A stretch of DNA of 64,000 nucleotides from the NCBI RefSeq assembly GCF_018687715.1, contig NC_056762.1:24542864-24606863 (forward strand), written 5' to 3'. The translations under genes and the position numbers were made by a program. Shown here in pieces: positions 11,791 through 22,760 of this stretch (position 1 is its first letter; each line of letters opens with the position of its first letter). The notes beneath the pieces were generated by a model. The model had not been told where the DNA came from and searched no databases. It saw only the letters and a program-made list of their open reading frames with translations. The DNA is from Carya illinoinensis. Its lineage: Eukaryota > Streptophyta > Magnoliopsida > Fagales > Juglandaceae.

Positions 11791-12767
11791 TAATTTTTAC
11801 CATTTTGCATAGCACAATTGCTTTTCATTTGAACGGAAGAGATGCATAAGACAAGGAGCAATTCTTGATTTTGGACGGGGACCAACCATGATATTATCCT
11901 TACTTTCATTTTAAATGCAAAAGAAATGGAGCAGCTCTCACATCGGACCCATAAGAGTCTTTGGGTTTTCGGAATTCAATTCATATTTTGGAACTTTGAC
12001 CTGTGCCGCACACAAGAGGATCTTTTAAGGGGCATTTTCAGCATAGACTTTTATTTCTCTTGGGTAATTTGATTCACACCGCGCATAACTTTTGTTCATC
12101 CATGCTTATGGAATCAGCGCGCCGGACACATAATTTCTCTTGGGCATTCATGCAGAGCCATTGAAGAGCTCTTTAAGGGGTCCAATTGCTGCTACAGTCA
12201 CCCTCCTCCACTGCTTTCAATCTCTATCTCTATTCATTTGGCTTGCTCTTTTCATTCCCTACTTTTTATTTAATTTCAATTTGAAGTTTATGGTGTATTT
12301 TTTATATTTTTGGATTAAAAGTTTGGGCATTTTATTTGATATTTATGTTATTTTATATTAGTTATTTTTCTTATTTGTTTAAACTTCCATTAAATATGCA
12401 TTCCTATTAAATTTTAGATTAAATTCAATTTTATTATTTAATTTTCATATTAATTAAAATTATTTAGCGTAGTTGAATCCTTAATTATTAATTTTAATTT
12501 CTTAGTCTTTTATGTTCCATTTCGACACTAAAAAAATCCAAAAGTATGAATCTAGTCTACGACTAGTGCCCTTTTTTTTTCCATTGCACCCTTCCACTCA
12601 TTGCACATACCACCACTTTTGTTTGTGAAACTTCTCAACATTTTACATGAGTTCAGATTTAAACAACTTTCCCGGAACAAACGATTTAGGAATTTTATTC
12701 ATAATTAGTACACAACATCCTCCTGCACTTGGGATAGCCTTTGTGCTACTCACTTTTGAGTGAGTCA
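11791..12767 (+). repeat. 3' LTR of the inner element
   Basis: It aligns with the 5' LTR from TTTTGCATA onward and ends in the same GAGTGAGTCA, directly followed by ATAAC. It lacks the 299-bp segment of the 5' copy and has a short extra GC-rich piece near 12114-12125. No clear polypurine tract touches its start, so the left edge could be off by some bases. Confidence 0.8.
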
Positions 12768-12772
12768 ATAAC
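12768..12772. repeat. Right target-site duplication ATAAC of the nested element
   Basis: It pairs with 3791-3795. Directly right of it the outer element's minus-strand coding text resumes (codons for ...AFEQMPSY). Confidence 0.85.
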
Positions 12773-14392
12773 TAGGCATTTGTTCGAAGGCAACTGCAAA
12801 AGGAATGTTAATATGTAATTTTTTGAAAACATCAAGGAATTTAGAAAATTGTTTATCTATCTTATTTTTCTGAAGTCTTTGAGGAAAGGTATAGGAGGAA
12901 CATAATGAGAAGTAAAAGAAAAAAAAACTCGAGAGGATTTCCCGAGTTTTTTATTGTTGGGCTCGAAATAGGGGTGGGCAATGCAGCTCTCACAGTCATC
13001 TCATATTTTTAGAATTTTTCCCTTTCTCTTCTAAATTAAGCTTCCTTCCACTTCTTAAAGTAATGACCTTCACTTGCTCTTTAGGGTTGTTTTCTGTGGT
13101 GCTTGGAAGTGATCCTTGATACCTTTTAGACATAAATGTTGCCAATTGACCGAGTGTCCTTTCAATGCTCCGCATAGTATTCTCATTATTCTTTAGAGCA
13201 ATGTCATGTTCTTAAAATTTAGCATCCACCTTGGTCATAAATTCTATCATTACCTCCTCCATATTCATCTTCTTCTCTTATTGTTGATTTTGAAAACCTG
13301 GTGGAGGCTTGACAACATTCTGGGAGTTGCTCCATGAGATATTTGGGTGGTTTCGCCATCCTAGATTGTAAGTTTTGGAATAAGTATTTCTTTGTCATTG
13401 GTAATTCGACCCAAAGTTTGCTTGCTCCAAACTATTGTTGGCAAATGGATTTCCCACTTGACAATCTACCCCCATATGACTTCCTGAACAAAATTTGCAA
13501 ATTGCATTAGTAGATTGAATGGAACTCATTGACATTGTCTAATTTCTTAGATAAAGCTACAACTTTAGCAGCTAAAGCAAATAAAGAATCAATTTCTTGA
13601 ACTCCCTGAGTTCTTTTTGTTGTCACTTGATCCACTGGCCATTGATAATTTTTGGTTGTCATCTCCTCCACCAACTCATATGCATCTTCTGGTGATTTCT
13701 TCATCAAAGTCCCTCTCGTTGTTGCATCAATCATTGTACGTGTTGTAGGCTGCAAACCATTGTAGAAGGTTTGCACTTGAATCCAAACAAGAAGTCCATG
13801 ATGTGGACACTTTCTAAGCAATTATTTATACCTCTCCCAAGCTTCATAAAGCAACTCCATATCAATTGGACAAAAGTGGTGATATCATTTCACATCTTCA
13901 CAATTTTGGCTGGGGGAAAGAACTTTGCTAGAAACTTTTTACCCAAATTGTCCCATGTAGTTATGGTTAACGAAAGAAGTGAGTTCAACCATGCTTTTGC
14001 CTTGTCTCATAGGAGAATGGAAAGAGTCTCAGTCTAATAGCATCATCAAAGACCTCGTTATGTTTTAAAGTATCACATAACTCAAGAAAATTAGCTATGT
14101 GAGCATTTGGATCATCGTGTGGCATGCCACTGAATTGCACCGTTGAAGCCATCATTTGACAAATAGTTGGCTTTATCTCAAAGTTATTGGCTTGAATCGC
14201 AAGTCATCTAATGCTAGAAGTAGTTTCGATGACCAAAGGGATGGCATAATCTCCCAAAGTTTTATTTCCAACTTGATTTTCCATTGTTTCGTTCTCACTT
14301 GTGGAATCCTCCTTCTCCTTGTTCAAATGATGAAGGGTGCGTCCAATTTCAGGATCAAAAGGTACTAAATCCAAGCTTCGAGTACGTCTCAT
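12773..14392 (-). pseudogene. Gag relic of the outer element
   Basis: Minus-strand gag begins near 14392 with RRTRSLDLVPFDPEIGRTL, an Athila-type N-terminus. It continues through [30 protein letters not shown] and RLRLFPFS around 14000-14160, and CPHHGLLVWIQVQTFYNGLQPTTRTMIDATTRGTL at 13821-13690. A zinc knuckle CKFCSGSHMGVDC lies near 13500-13460. The tail runs through a low-complexity linker (LGQLATFMSKRYQG...) to FAVAFEQMPSY at the junction with the inner element. Frameshifts and stops occur near 13830-13950, 13300 and 13220. Confidence 0.85.
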
Positions 14393-14518
14393 GCATTACT
14401 CGGGAATCCTGAAAAGAAAAATAAAAACAAAATTAACAATGAAGACTTAAAAAGAAAAAAAAAATATTCAAATTAACTTAAAACTAGTTGGTATCAAAAG
14501 TAATAGAAAATAAATAGT
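14393..14518 (-). other. Leader between primer-binding site and gag of the outer element
   Basis: A-rich sequence with no coding signal. It is short, as expected between the primer site and gag. Confidence 0.4.
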
Positions 14519-14536
14519 CTCTGGCAATGGCATAAA
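14519..14536 (-). other. Decayed tRNA-Asp-type primer-binding site of the outer element
   Basis: Plus-strand TCTCTGGCAATGGCATAA matches the tRNA-Asp 3' end at 12 of 18 positions, and five of the six mismatches are C-to-T or G-to-A. It lies between the LTR end and gag, in the right orientation for a minus-strand element. Position and mismatch type argue for an old primer site altered by cytosine deamination. Confidence 0.65.
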
Positions 14537-14539
14537 TTT

Positions 14540-15697
14540 TGCAAGTGTACGAAATCGTATCAAGTAATATAATAATAAGAAAGATGTCGAACCTATGAGG
14601 ACTATTTACCTATTAACTATTAAAATTGTTCTAATTCTAAGTTATTTGAAAGTCAAGAAAAATTGTGGATTTTGAATTAGAAAAACAGCAACAAATTAAA
14701 TTAAATCAACAACTAAAGAATTGACCAAATACTTGAAAAGAAGAATATTTCACCCAAGAAGAAAACACAATGGCATCTGACTCACCTAGCCAATCCAATC
14801 CCAAATCCTAACCATACAATCAATCAATTATCATCCTATTTGATTGCGAAATATTCTAACTTATCTAAGAACATCTCTCAAGTATAATTAAAATCACTCA
14901 ACCTACAATAACCCACGATATATCTATGCAAATTTAAAATCATTTGAGCACATTAAAATTAATAATATTTCACATAAAATCCACACAAATCATGTTGGCA
15001 CATTCTTGTCTTTCGTTCAATTCATGGCATACATCATACAAAGTTAAACTACGTGCATCATCTCTTGAATTAACATGCACAACAAATCATTCAAATATTG
15101 GCCAAATATTTGAAGGCATTAAACTCAACGATGTATATTCAAAAGGAATGATAAAATTATGATCACAACGAAATAAGATTTGAAATTGTCATGAAGGGGC
15201 TACATCGTAGTCTTAGCAGTTCATAATCTAATCAAAACAAACCTTAATAATTCTGGAATTCATTATGAGAATTATACAAAGAGAAGATTAAAGAGTTTAG
15301 AAGAAAACTCTATGTAGATCAAGAATCTATATGGCTGATGAACTCCAATTCTACAGATTTTCGACCTCTTGCTTGAAGCGTTGTTTCGTCCCTCAAGATG
15401 TTCATTTTCGGCCCCCCCTTAAATACAAAAGTTATAAATTTTTATCCTACCTTTCCATATACATCGAGATTGCCTTATTGTAGTTTTCTACAATAAGTTA
15501 TGCTTTAAATACTGAAGGGTATTTCAGGAATTCGACAGTTTTGTGACTTTTCTATTAATGACTCTTTCAATTTATTTATTCCTAAATAAAAATAAACAAA
15601 ATAAATGAAAATTATAATAAATAAGAAAATTAAACACAAACTAGCATAAAATTAAGAATAAAGGTATGACAAAACTTATAAAGAAATTAAGCACATC
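14540..15697 (-). repeat. 5' LTR of the outer element
   Basis: On the plus strand it starts TGCAAGTGTACG just after the primer site (minus-strand end ...CACTTGCA) and ends near ...TTAAGCACATC at 15697, where an unrelated repeat begins. The second LTR is outside the window, so these edges come from context only. No coding sequence was recognised inside. Confidence 0.6.
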
Positions 15698-16262
15698 CGG
15701 TCTTACATACCGCGCGACCTCCACAAAGGATCTGGGCGAGTGCAGGTTTACGTGCCACTCATCTTCTCTCGCTAAGCGCAAGGGTCAACAAGGCACGCCC
15801 GATCTTACATACCGCATGACCTCCAAAAAGGATCTAGGTGGGTGAATGCTTATGCACCACTCCCTCTCACCCAGCGAGAGGGTCGACAATGCACACCTAA
15901 TCTTACAGACAGTGTAACCTTCACAAAGGATTTGGGCGAGTGTAGGCTTACTCGCCACACACCCTCTCTCGCCGAGCGCTAGGGTCAATGAGACGCACCT
16001 GGTCTCATGTACCATGCGATCTCCACACAGAATCTAGGAGACTACAACCAAGGCCTTGCTTACACAAGGTAGAACCTCAGTGGGAGTTAAAAGCGAGTAG
16101 GACATCATGTGAAAGGATTTTTGAGTGGGTGCAAGTTTACACTCCACCCACCCCCTTTCACCGAACGCGATGGTCAATGAGGTACGCCCGGTCTTACATG
16201 CCATGTACCATTGCAAAGGATCTAAGCAAGTTATGGCTTACGTGCCGCTCACGAGGATCAAC
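15698..16262. repeat. Tandem subrepeats, period about 100 bp
   Basis: Units beginning GGTCTTACAT or close variants start near 15699, 15801, 15900 and 16001, and a fifth near 16190 after an extra piece of about 85 bp. Each unit carries CC(T)CCACAAAGGATCT then a CTCTCTCGC-type stretch and AGGGTCAA. Units are diverged. Copy 2 of the element has only about one unit (38640-38710). Confidence 0.75.
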
Positions 16263-18332
16263 TAAGTTAGCCTAGTTTTACATGTCTTGAAACTTCTAAA
16301 AAGGCCTTGCCGTCTCAGTAGGAGTTGAAAGTGAACAAGACGTCACTCAAAAAAAGTATTAAGTCCTAATAGAGATAAGCAGACGAAGAAGCCATTACAC
16401 TCGGTGGGGTGCCAATCGAAAGGTTATTAATTTATCTAGATTGAGAGAAAAATGTCAAGTTTCATTAAGCAACCAACATAATGCCGCCTGCAAGGGTATG
16501 TGCAAAGCACTGGCAAGCAAAAAGGGAAGAGATAAGTTTGAAAGTATAAATAGAAGAATGTTTTATTCATCAACTGTCAGAATAATTACAACAGGAAGAC
16601 TGCAACACATCTCCTCGATACCATGCAAAGAGAAAATTGAAGTAATCCACCTGCTACGTTAGGCTCAACGGGGAACTATATGGCACCATTGGCAAAAAGG
16701 GTGGAATCGATGGGGTCGCCCAAGAGGCACCATCACAGAAATATAGAGAGGCTGCAGGACATGAATCACTTGGAAGACGAGCCGATGGGGAAGGAGCCGA
16801 GAATGGCATCGGTCAACTCAATCTCTCCAACCACAAAACTGTTGAGGACAACCAAGGAAGGGGAACTAGCCTCAGTCAAAACCAATTCTACACGAAGTGA
16901 GGACCTATATGGAAGTGACAAATAGAGGCCACCGCTCTGTGGTCTCCATGAAAGCCCCCCTATCGGTACAAGTGCCCCCTCTTTCTCCTCAACTGACCGG
17001 TGAGGAAGTGTCTGAACCCGAGCAGGCTCAGAATGTTAGAAATCTCCTTTGATAACAGGGCTTAGGGGAGAAGCCCAGCTCCACCCAAGATAGGGTTGGG
17101 AGCCGAGATGTAAGGATGGAACATGAATTGCATGGGGAGTTATGAGATTAAAAAAAAAAAAAAAACATCAAACGACCCAACCACCAGGAGGAGAGCATGC
17201 CTTCTTTTCAAGGTGTCTCCTAGTGATAAAGGATGACACAACTTCTGGAAAAACATTCTTTGAAATCCCACCGCAAGATGCAATACCAAAAGGCTGGCCT
17301 AAGGCTAGGAGATCCATCAAAACCAGAAATGGCCGACAATAGTGCAAAAATAAGACAGAGCCACCAAGCACTTGGAAAGCAAGCAGTGATAGGTGATGAT
17401 AAATGATGAGGGCCAAAAGGGCTATTTATATGTAGGGGCAATGCTTCACTTTCTGAAGTTCAAGGTACCTGCACACTGAGGGCCCCATCAAATCTAGCAC
17501 AAATCTCACAAAGATCCTCTCACACAAATCCCATGGCAAACGTGGGGCATTATCCCACACCATAAATACGAAGAGACTGATGGGTGTGCATTAAAAGGCC
17601 AACTACTTAAAATCATCACAGAATCACAAACGGCACATCAGCCACTGAACTATTCTCTTGGGAAGACTGAAAGGCAGCGTGCAGCAAAGGAACCAAAGGG
17701 GCAAGAACCCAAGGCATCCCCTCAGAAGGAAGAAGGCCTACAGCAGATAGGCAAAAAAAAAAGAGAGAGAGAGAGGGAAAAGGAAAAGAAAGAAGAAGAG
17801 GAAGCACGAATATCTGGAGGAAATCAGGGCATAAAGGAAATATGTTATTAAATTAAGAGGGCATACAAGAGTAAAGGGATACATGACGTCCATAATCCTT
17901 ACGGGCACAAACCCAGCGTAAAACCTACAAAAAGAAAATAAAAAAGATGACAGCACCTAGTGAAATCAAGACCAAGAAGCTCTATGATCTTCCCCAAAGT
18001 TAGAGGAGCTCGTCCCTATCCAATCTCGGCAGGGTAAACCCTAACCTCCTCCAAGCTCCCTCCCCCTGAATTAGCATTGGAATTATCTCCAGGAGGGAGG
18101 TTGGGATCAGTTCTCGCCCTATCTCACCAGCATGGTTGAGAGCAGCTGTGTTAGGCTCAAGGTCTCTAAATTCAACCGCCCGCAAGTCCACTCGCAAGTG
18201 TGCCTCTAACGCCCCACAATCCTTTTAAAGGTTGAGGAGGACTTGATCATGCATCCTCTCTTGGCCCTCCAAGTACCCGTAGGACCAGGCTTCATCTCAA
18301 ACGTAAACAGCCTTCCCCAGTTGTTAGCTCAA
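16263..18332. other. Non-coding body of copy 1
   Basis: It aligns in order with 38711-40570. Short open frames on either strand (for example 16680-16925) are not kept in the same form in copy 2, so I do not call them genes. An A-run lies at 17150-17165 and a GA-rich run at 17755-17800. Confidence 0.5.
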
Positions 18333-18620
18333 TCATTTGGTGACCTCTTGCTCCTGGGACAAGTCACTCTGTAGATCTCGAATGACCATGTCATGGGCAA
18401 CAATCCAATTGTGTGCTGCCCCTAGGTCAGCCAAGGTCTCCTCCTCACAAATCCTACCTGCAGACAACAAGGCTTCCCAGTCCTCCACAATGGCTGACAA
18501 GGGTGAGTGCTCCTCCTCTAACATTTTGAGTTGGTGGGCATCGAAATCCTGGAGGCCCCTTAACTTTTCACTCTCCATGTGAAGCAAATCCTGCGACTCC
18601 TGTGCTGTGATGATAGCAAG
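18333..18620 (-). pseudogene. C-terminal coiled-coil fragment of the element's protein (copy 1)
   Basis: The minus strand encodes an acidic helical stretch (EEHSPLSAIVEDWEALLSA, RICEEETLADL, HDMVIRDLQSDLSQEQEV). The same frame occurs at 40573-40788 as RDLQSDLSQVQDV with preserved spacing, so it was once under selection as protein. The heptad-like pattern suggests a coiled coil. The frame is cut off on the right where block A begins. Function is unknown; similar coiled-coil tails occur in plant 'putative gypsy type transposon' proteins. Confidence 0.5.
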
Positions 18621-18633
18621 GAGTTCCAAGGGG

Positions 18634-21540
18634 CATAGGACTTGAGGGCGGATAGGAAAGGTGAGAGATATGCACCTTTTTCTCCCACTTAGGGAGAAGG
18701 GAATTATATTTATGATTAGTATACCCAACAAAAACGTATTTGCGAGCTAGGAATTGGTTTATCTATATGCAAATATAAAGAAATATTTACATAATTAGAC
18801 CATTAAATTGACTATATTGAATTATGCACATAGAAATATTTCCATAACTACCAACATTGTCAATACATCTTTGGAGATGCACCATTCACTCCTCAAATGC
18901 TATTTTATTAATTTTTTTTCTCTCTCCTTCCACTCTCTCTCACTCTCTCAACTCTTTCCTCTTCTCTCTCCCTCAACAATACAACACAACATAACCTTCA
19001 CATTCACATTCACTTTCATTTTATTATTATAATATATTATATATTTTTTTATCAATCTACTATATTTTTAATATAATATATAAAAAAATTTATATTTTTT
19101 ATTATTATATTTGTATTATTAATGCCAAATGTATGTCGTGGGAGCAAATTGTAAAATACATATATAATTAATTTTAGGAAAAAAATTAATAATAATAATA
19201 AAAATAATATTTTGTTATTATTTTGACTCAAATATACATAATCTAATATGAGAGTTTTCTTGAATGGCAAAGATAATCTCTAAAACATGTGATTTTATAT
19301 TTGCATATAAAGAAACCAATGCTTTAGAGAAATCTCAATTCTCAATGGATTATCATTTTAAAACTAATCCAAGTTTTAACTTTTGTGATATGAAAATGTC
19401 TTGGCCTATTCCATTCATATCCAATTCTCATGTTGAATTATCTATTTATTTTTTATATAATAAAAATAATAATATTTTCAATTTTTTTATTTTTATCATA
19501 TTTTACCATTCTACTAATTATAGATATTAATTAGTAATCATATTTTAATTAATTACATGTTTAATCATATTTTGCATTTATTGTAGCATAAATGAACTGT
19601 TCATATACTATTAGCTCCCAACAGATATATATATATATATATATTACCTTTGAGTTATTTGCTCTAATGCTCTTAATATGGAGTACCCCTCGATCGAGAC
19701 CATTTCTGGAATACTCGAGACCATTTCGGGAATAAAAATCAATGTGTGCATGTTTATCTGTTATGCTATTAATAGAAGGATAAGTTTTGGAATTCACTGC
19801 CAACTTTTCTTTGCCTTTTTTCTCTTACCCTGTTACCCCCATTATCTAGCTAGCGACAGTCTCGGCATCATCGTTATTAATGATAACATCGAAATGTCAA
19901 CATATTTGAAGCCAAGAAAATATATTTATAATTAAGAATTATGTAATTATCATGTAATTATTTTTAAAAAAATATAATATTTACATAAAAAATTAATTTT
20001 TTTAATAATAGATTCTTCTTTTTTTCAAAACGATTATACGACAATTATACAATTCACGATTATATATAAAATTACTCTTTGAAGTGAGATTTGGGAATCT
20101 ACAAGATAACTTAGAAACATGCAAACAGTCTAGTATGTTCTTGTAAACAGATGAATTGAAATTTTTTTAAAATCCAGAGTACTGACTATTAAATATGCAC
20201 ACCTAATGTGCATTTAGGGGTGACTACTAAGAGCAATGCTACATACAGTCGTGGAATTGCAAATGCCGCACAATCGCTTTAAAAAAGAGTGGGATCCACG
20301 ATTAAAAAGTTAGTTTTTTTTCATGTAGGTCCCATATTAATTTATTTTTTTCAAAGCGAATGCACGCCGCTTGCATAACCACGACTGCAAATATCATTTC
20401 TCGACTACTAAATATGCATACCAAATGTAAACACTATTACAAATTAATTTTTTTAAAATCATTTTCTAAACATTCATACCCATTAGGAAAAATATAAAAA
20501 ATTTAGAAATTTATTAATAGTCACTTCCTTAATCATAAGAAAAAATAAATAAAATAATAAAAAAATATGAGTTGGCATATTTAGTAAGCATATTTGGTAG
20601 TCATACTATTATTTTTTTTATAAAATATTATTAGAATATATTTTTTTAATATTATTTTTATTTAAAAATTTAAAAAAATTTAAATTATTTATTTAATTTT
20701 GTATGAAAATTTAAAAAAAATTGTAATATTTAGATTAGATCAAATAAAAATATTTATGAAAACAAACGATAGAGCTCCCATTCAACGGGAGGAATATTTT
20801 ATATAATTTACACCCAAATAAAACATATATACTTCGTTCCAAATTAATTATCTCTCTCATTTTTTTTTTTCTTTTTAATGGGAAAGCCAAAGTATTAATT
20901 ATTGTATATATACACGTTGCATCATCAGACTATTATTTTTCTTCAAATAACACTATCTATATATTCAATTTCATCTTTAAGATAGACAGGAAATATACAA
21001 ATGACGTAACACATGCAATCTTAACAGTATACTTTTTCCAAAATTTTTTGTTTTTTTTTTTTTCCCTCAAAGCAAGCTTCATTGAAGAAAAATAATCTAC
21101 AATATATACATATTACAGAAGAAATGTGCGAATCTTTCCTACTATGAAACTTTCTTATTTAATAAAATAAACTTTCTTATTTATTTTTACTGTCCTTGTT
21201 TTGTTTTCCATTAGGATGCACTTCTAGGGAGTAAATTTCGACTCAAGGCCAGCATGCTAAAAGTAAACACAAATTTGGATCCGACAAGTATAAAGTCTTG
21301 TTTTTTTCTTTTTTTATGTACTTTTAAAATACTCTTAAATATTAAAAAAATATTTACTTAATCATTAAATTAAAAATAAAAAAAAATGAATATTGGGAGA
21401 AATGTTATAAACCTATACTCAGGATCCAAGCATTTCTCATTTGAATAACCCATTAGCTAGGCTAGCCATCTCATGTTTGTTAATAGCATAAAATGTTAGA
21501 ATCTACATTATATTCAAGCAAACGTATCTTATTGTCAATG
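18634..21540. repeat. Block A: copy of the expansin-like upstream region, no gene
   Basis: Starting at ATAGGACTTGAGGGCGG (about 18635) this aligns with block C (58400 onward) and block B (about 47064 onward). Shared landmarks are TCTCCCACTTAGGG (18681), GGATTATCATT (19348), the GCTCTAATGCTCTTAATAT stretch (19660), the AAACATGCAAACAG stretch (20115) and ATATTCAAGCAAACG (21509). It holds one MITE that is absent from C. Homology stops at 21540 where hAT sequence begins. I see no gene in it; several open frames are AT-rich chance reads. Confidence 0.75.
20231..20402. mobile_element. MITE, 172 bp, with 9-bp target duplication GACTACTAA
   Basis: The ends are imperfect inverted repeats of about 35 bp: left ...CAGTCGTGGAATTGCAA, right TTGCATAACCACGACTG.... 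GACTACTAA occurs at 20222-20230 and again at 20403-20411. Block C has the unfilled site (near 59955, GTGACTATTAAATATG). A 9-bp duplication fits a Mutator-type or hAT-like MITE. Confidence 0.8.
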
Positions 21541-21544
21541 ATGG

Positions 21545-22760
21545 TATGAAAAATCTTCATGACTCGATTGCGAGGGTTAGGACTACTGTGAGATGGGTGA
21601 GATCTTCTCCTACGAGATTTGATAAATTCAAGATTACTGCGAGATTTGCGAGCCTGACATCAAATAAGGGACTTTGTACTAATTTGACTATACGATAGAA
21701 CTCAACATTTTTTATGTTGGAGGCAGCCCAAGAGTATAAGTTGGCATTTCCATTATTAGGTGAGGAAGACATCCACTATGTAAAATATTTTGAGGATCAC
21801 GTTGGATTGGGGAATTCTATGACTGAGGATTGGGATGTTGTATCTACTTTAGTAGATTTTCTAAGGCTTTTCTACGATATTACCACAACTTTATCTAGTT
21901 CTTTGTATCCTACATCCCATCACTTTTGTCAACAAATATTTAAGGTAAAAGAATAATTAGAGGAGATTATTATTGGCGGTCACACTAGGCTGCGAGAGAT
22001 GGCATTACTGATGAGGGAGAAGTACAACAAGTATTGGGGGAGATTTTGATTAGGCTAATATGTTGTTATATGTAGCTGTTGTCCTTGACCCTCGGTTTAA
22101 GGTGAATGGCATAATATATGGATTGGGTATTGGTTACGGGCAAGTATGGGTGGAGCATATTGCATCAAGGGTTAGGAAAACCCTTGATAGATTATTGGAT
22201 GAGTTTACCATCTTGTGGGGTTGTAATATTGTGCCACCTACACCTATCCCCCCCGCCCACTAGTTGTAGATCCTAGGGCTGAGAAAAAACTTAGATTGGA
22301 TTGGGGTGACGAGATGGAGCAAAACCCCTTCATGAGGAGTGTTCCAGAGGCTAAATCAGATATGGACAAATACTTTGCAGCGGATCTTGAACCATATGTA
22401 GGAGACTTCGATATCTTATCTTGGTGGAAGGTACATGTCCCCAAGTATCTCATCCTTGCACAAATAGCCCAAAGTATTTTAGTCATCCCTATTAGTAATG
22501 TAGCCTCAGAGTCAGCCTTTAGTACCGGAGAGTGCATATTGGATCCATTCTAGAGCTGATTAGATCTTTCCACTATAGTTCTTTGATTTGCACCTCAAAT
22601 TGGATCACGGGGAGTCCAATTCGTGTTTTGGATGTTCTTGATTATTGTCAGGTCGACGTTGAGGAAGAGGGTACTAATGAGCTTGTATTTGGTAATTTGT
22701 CACTTAAATTCAATTTCCTTATTTTAATTTATTTATTTTCATTTAATTGGTTTTAATTTT
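21545..22760 (+). pseudogene. hAT-family transposase relic (RICESLEEPER/Zn-BED type), C-terminal half
   Basis: Plus-strand fragments spell a plant hAT transposase in order. RTTVRWVRSSPTRFDKF lies near 21580, then a stop, then NSTFFMLEAAQEYKLAF (21690-21740), DWDVVSTLVDFLRLFYDIT, YVAVVLDPRFKV (22063), and the dimerisation domain MDKYFAADLEPYVGDFDILSWWKVHVPKYLILAQIAQSIL...ASESAFSTGECILDPF (22340-22553). DSIARVRTTVRW marks the earliest readable part. The N-terminal zinc finger and first catalytic part are missing, and frames change at least three times. The enzyme would have cut and joined transposon DNA; it cannot be made here. Confidence 0.88.

Larger units (their letters stand above)
3796..12767 (+). 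mobile_element. Inner Athila-like Ty3/gypsy LTR retrotransposon, plus strand, nested in the outer element
   Basis: The element has homologous LTRs (3796-5101 and 11791-12767), a tRNA-Asp-type primer-binding site at 5108-5125, then gag, protease, RT, RNase H and integrase in order on the plus strand. It is flanked by ATAAC on both sides. Both LTRs end in ...GAGTGAGTCA. The LTR starts read TAATT instead of the usual TG, so the exact left edge is inferred from the duplication. Many stops and frameshifts and diverged LTRs show it is old, though by position it is younger than the outer element. Confidence 0.88.
1..15697 (-). mobile_element. Outer Athila-like Ty3/gypsy LTR retrotransposon, minus strand, split by a nested element
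   Basis: Reading leftward on the minus strand the parts come in the order LTR (14540-15697), primer-binding site (14519-14536), gag (14392-12773), then after a gap protease (3795-3320), RT (2758-1919), RNase H and integrase (to about 438). The gap is filled by an opposite-strand element at 3796-12767. The coding text rejoins across it: the right flank ends in codons for ...EQMPSY and the left flank resumes at SYAKF, with ATAAC present on both sides. The 3' LTR must lie left of the window. Stops and frameshifts occur in every domain, so the element is dead. The Athila assignment rests on the RT and integrase style and the tRNA-Asp-type primer site. Confidence 0.85.
15698..18620 (-). mobile_element. 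Copy 1 (truncated) of an element with tandem subrepeats and a coiled-coil protein
   Basis: This stretch is collinear with 38626-40925: both have the GGTCTTACAT block, the AGACGAAGAAGCCATTACACTC block, the CAAACCCA(G/A)(C/A)GTAAAA block near 17910 and 40280, and the same minus-strand coiled-coil reading frame at the right end. Copy 1 stops at about 18620 where block A begins, while copy 2 continues for over 2 kb more. A TATA-like CTATTTATA lies near 17424 (read on the minus strand), matching one at 39806 in copy 2. It is probably an LTR-type, possibly non-autonomous element; both true ends are unknown. Confidence 0.6.

Noticed and set aside
15698..16262. CRISPR-like array
   Set aside because: Units are contiguous diverged repeats of about 100 bp with no spacers, in a plant genome.
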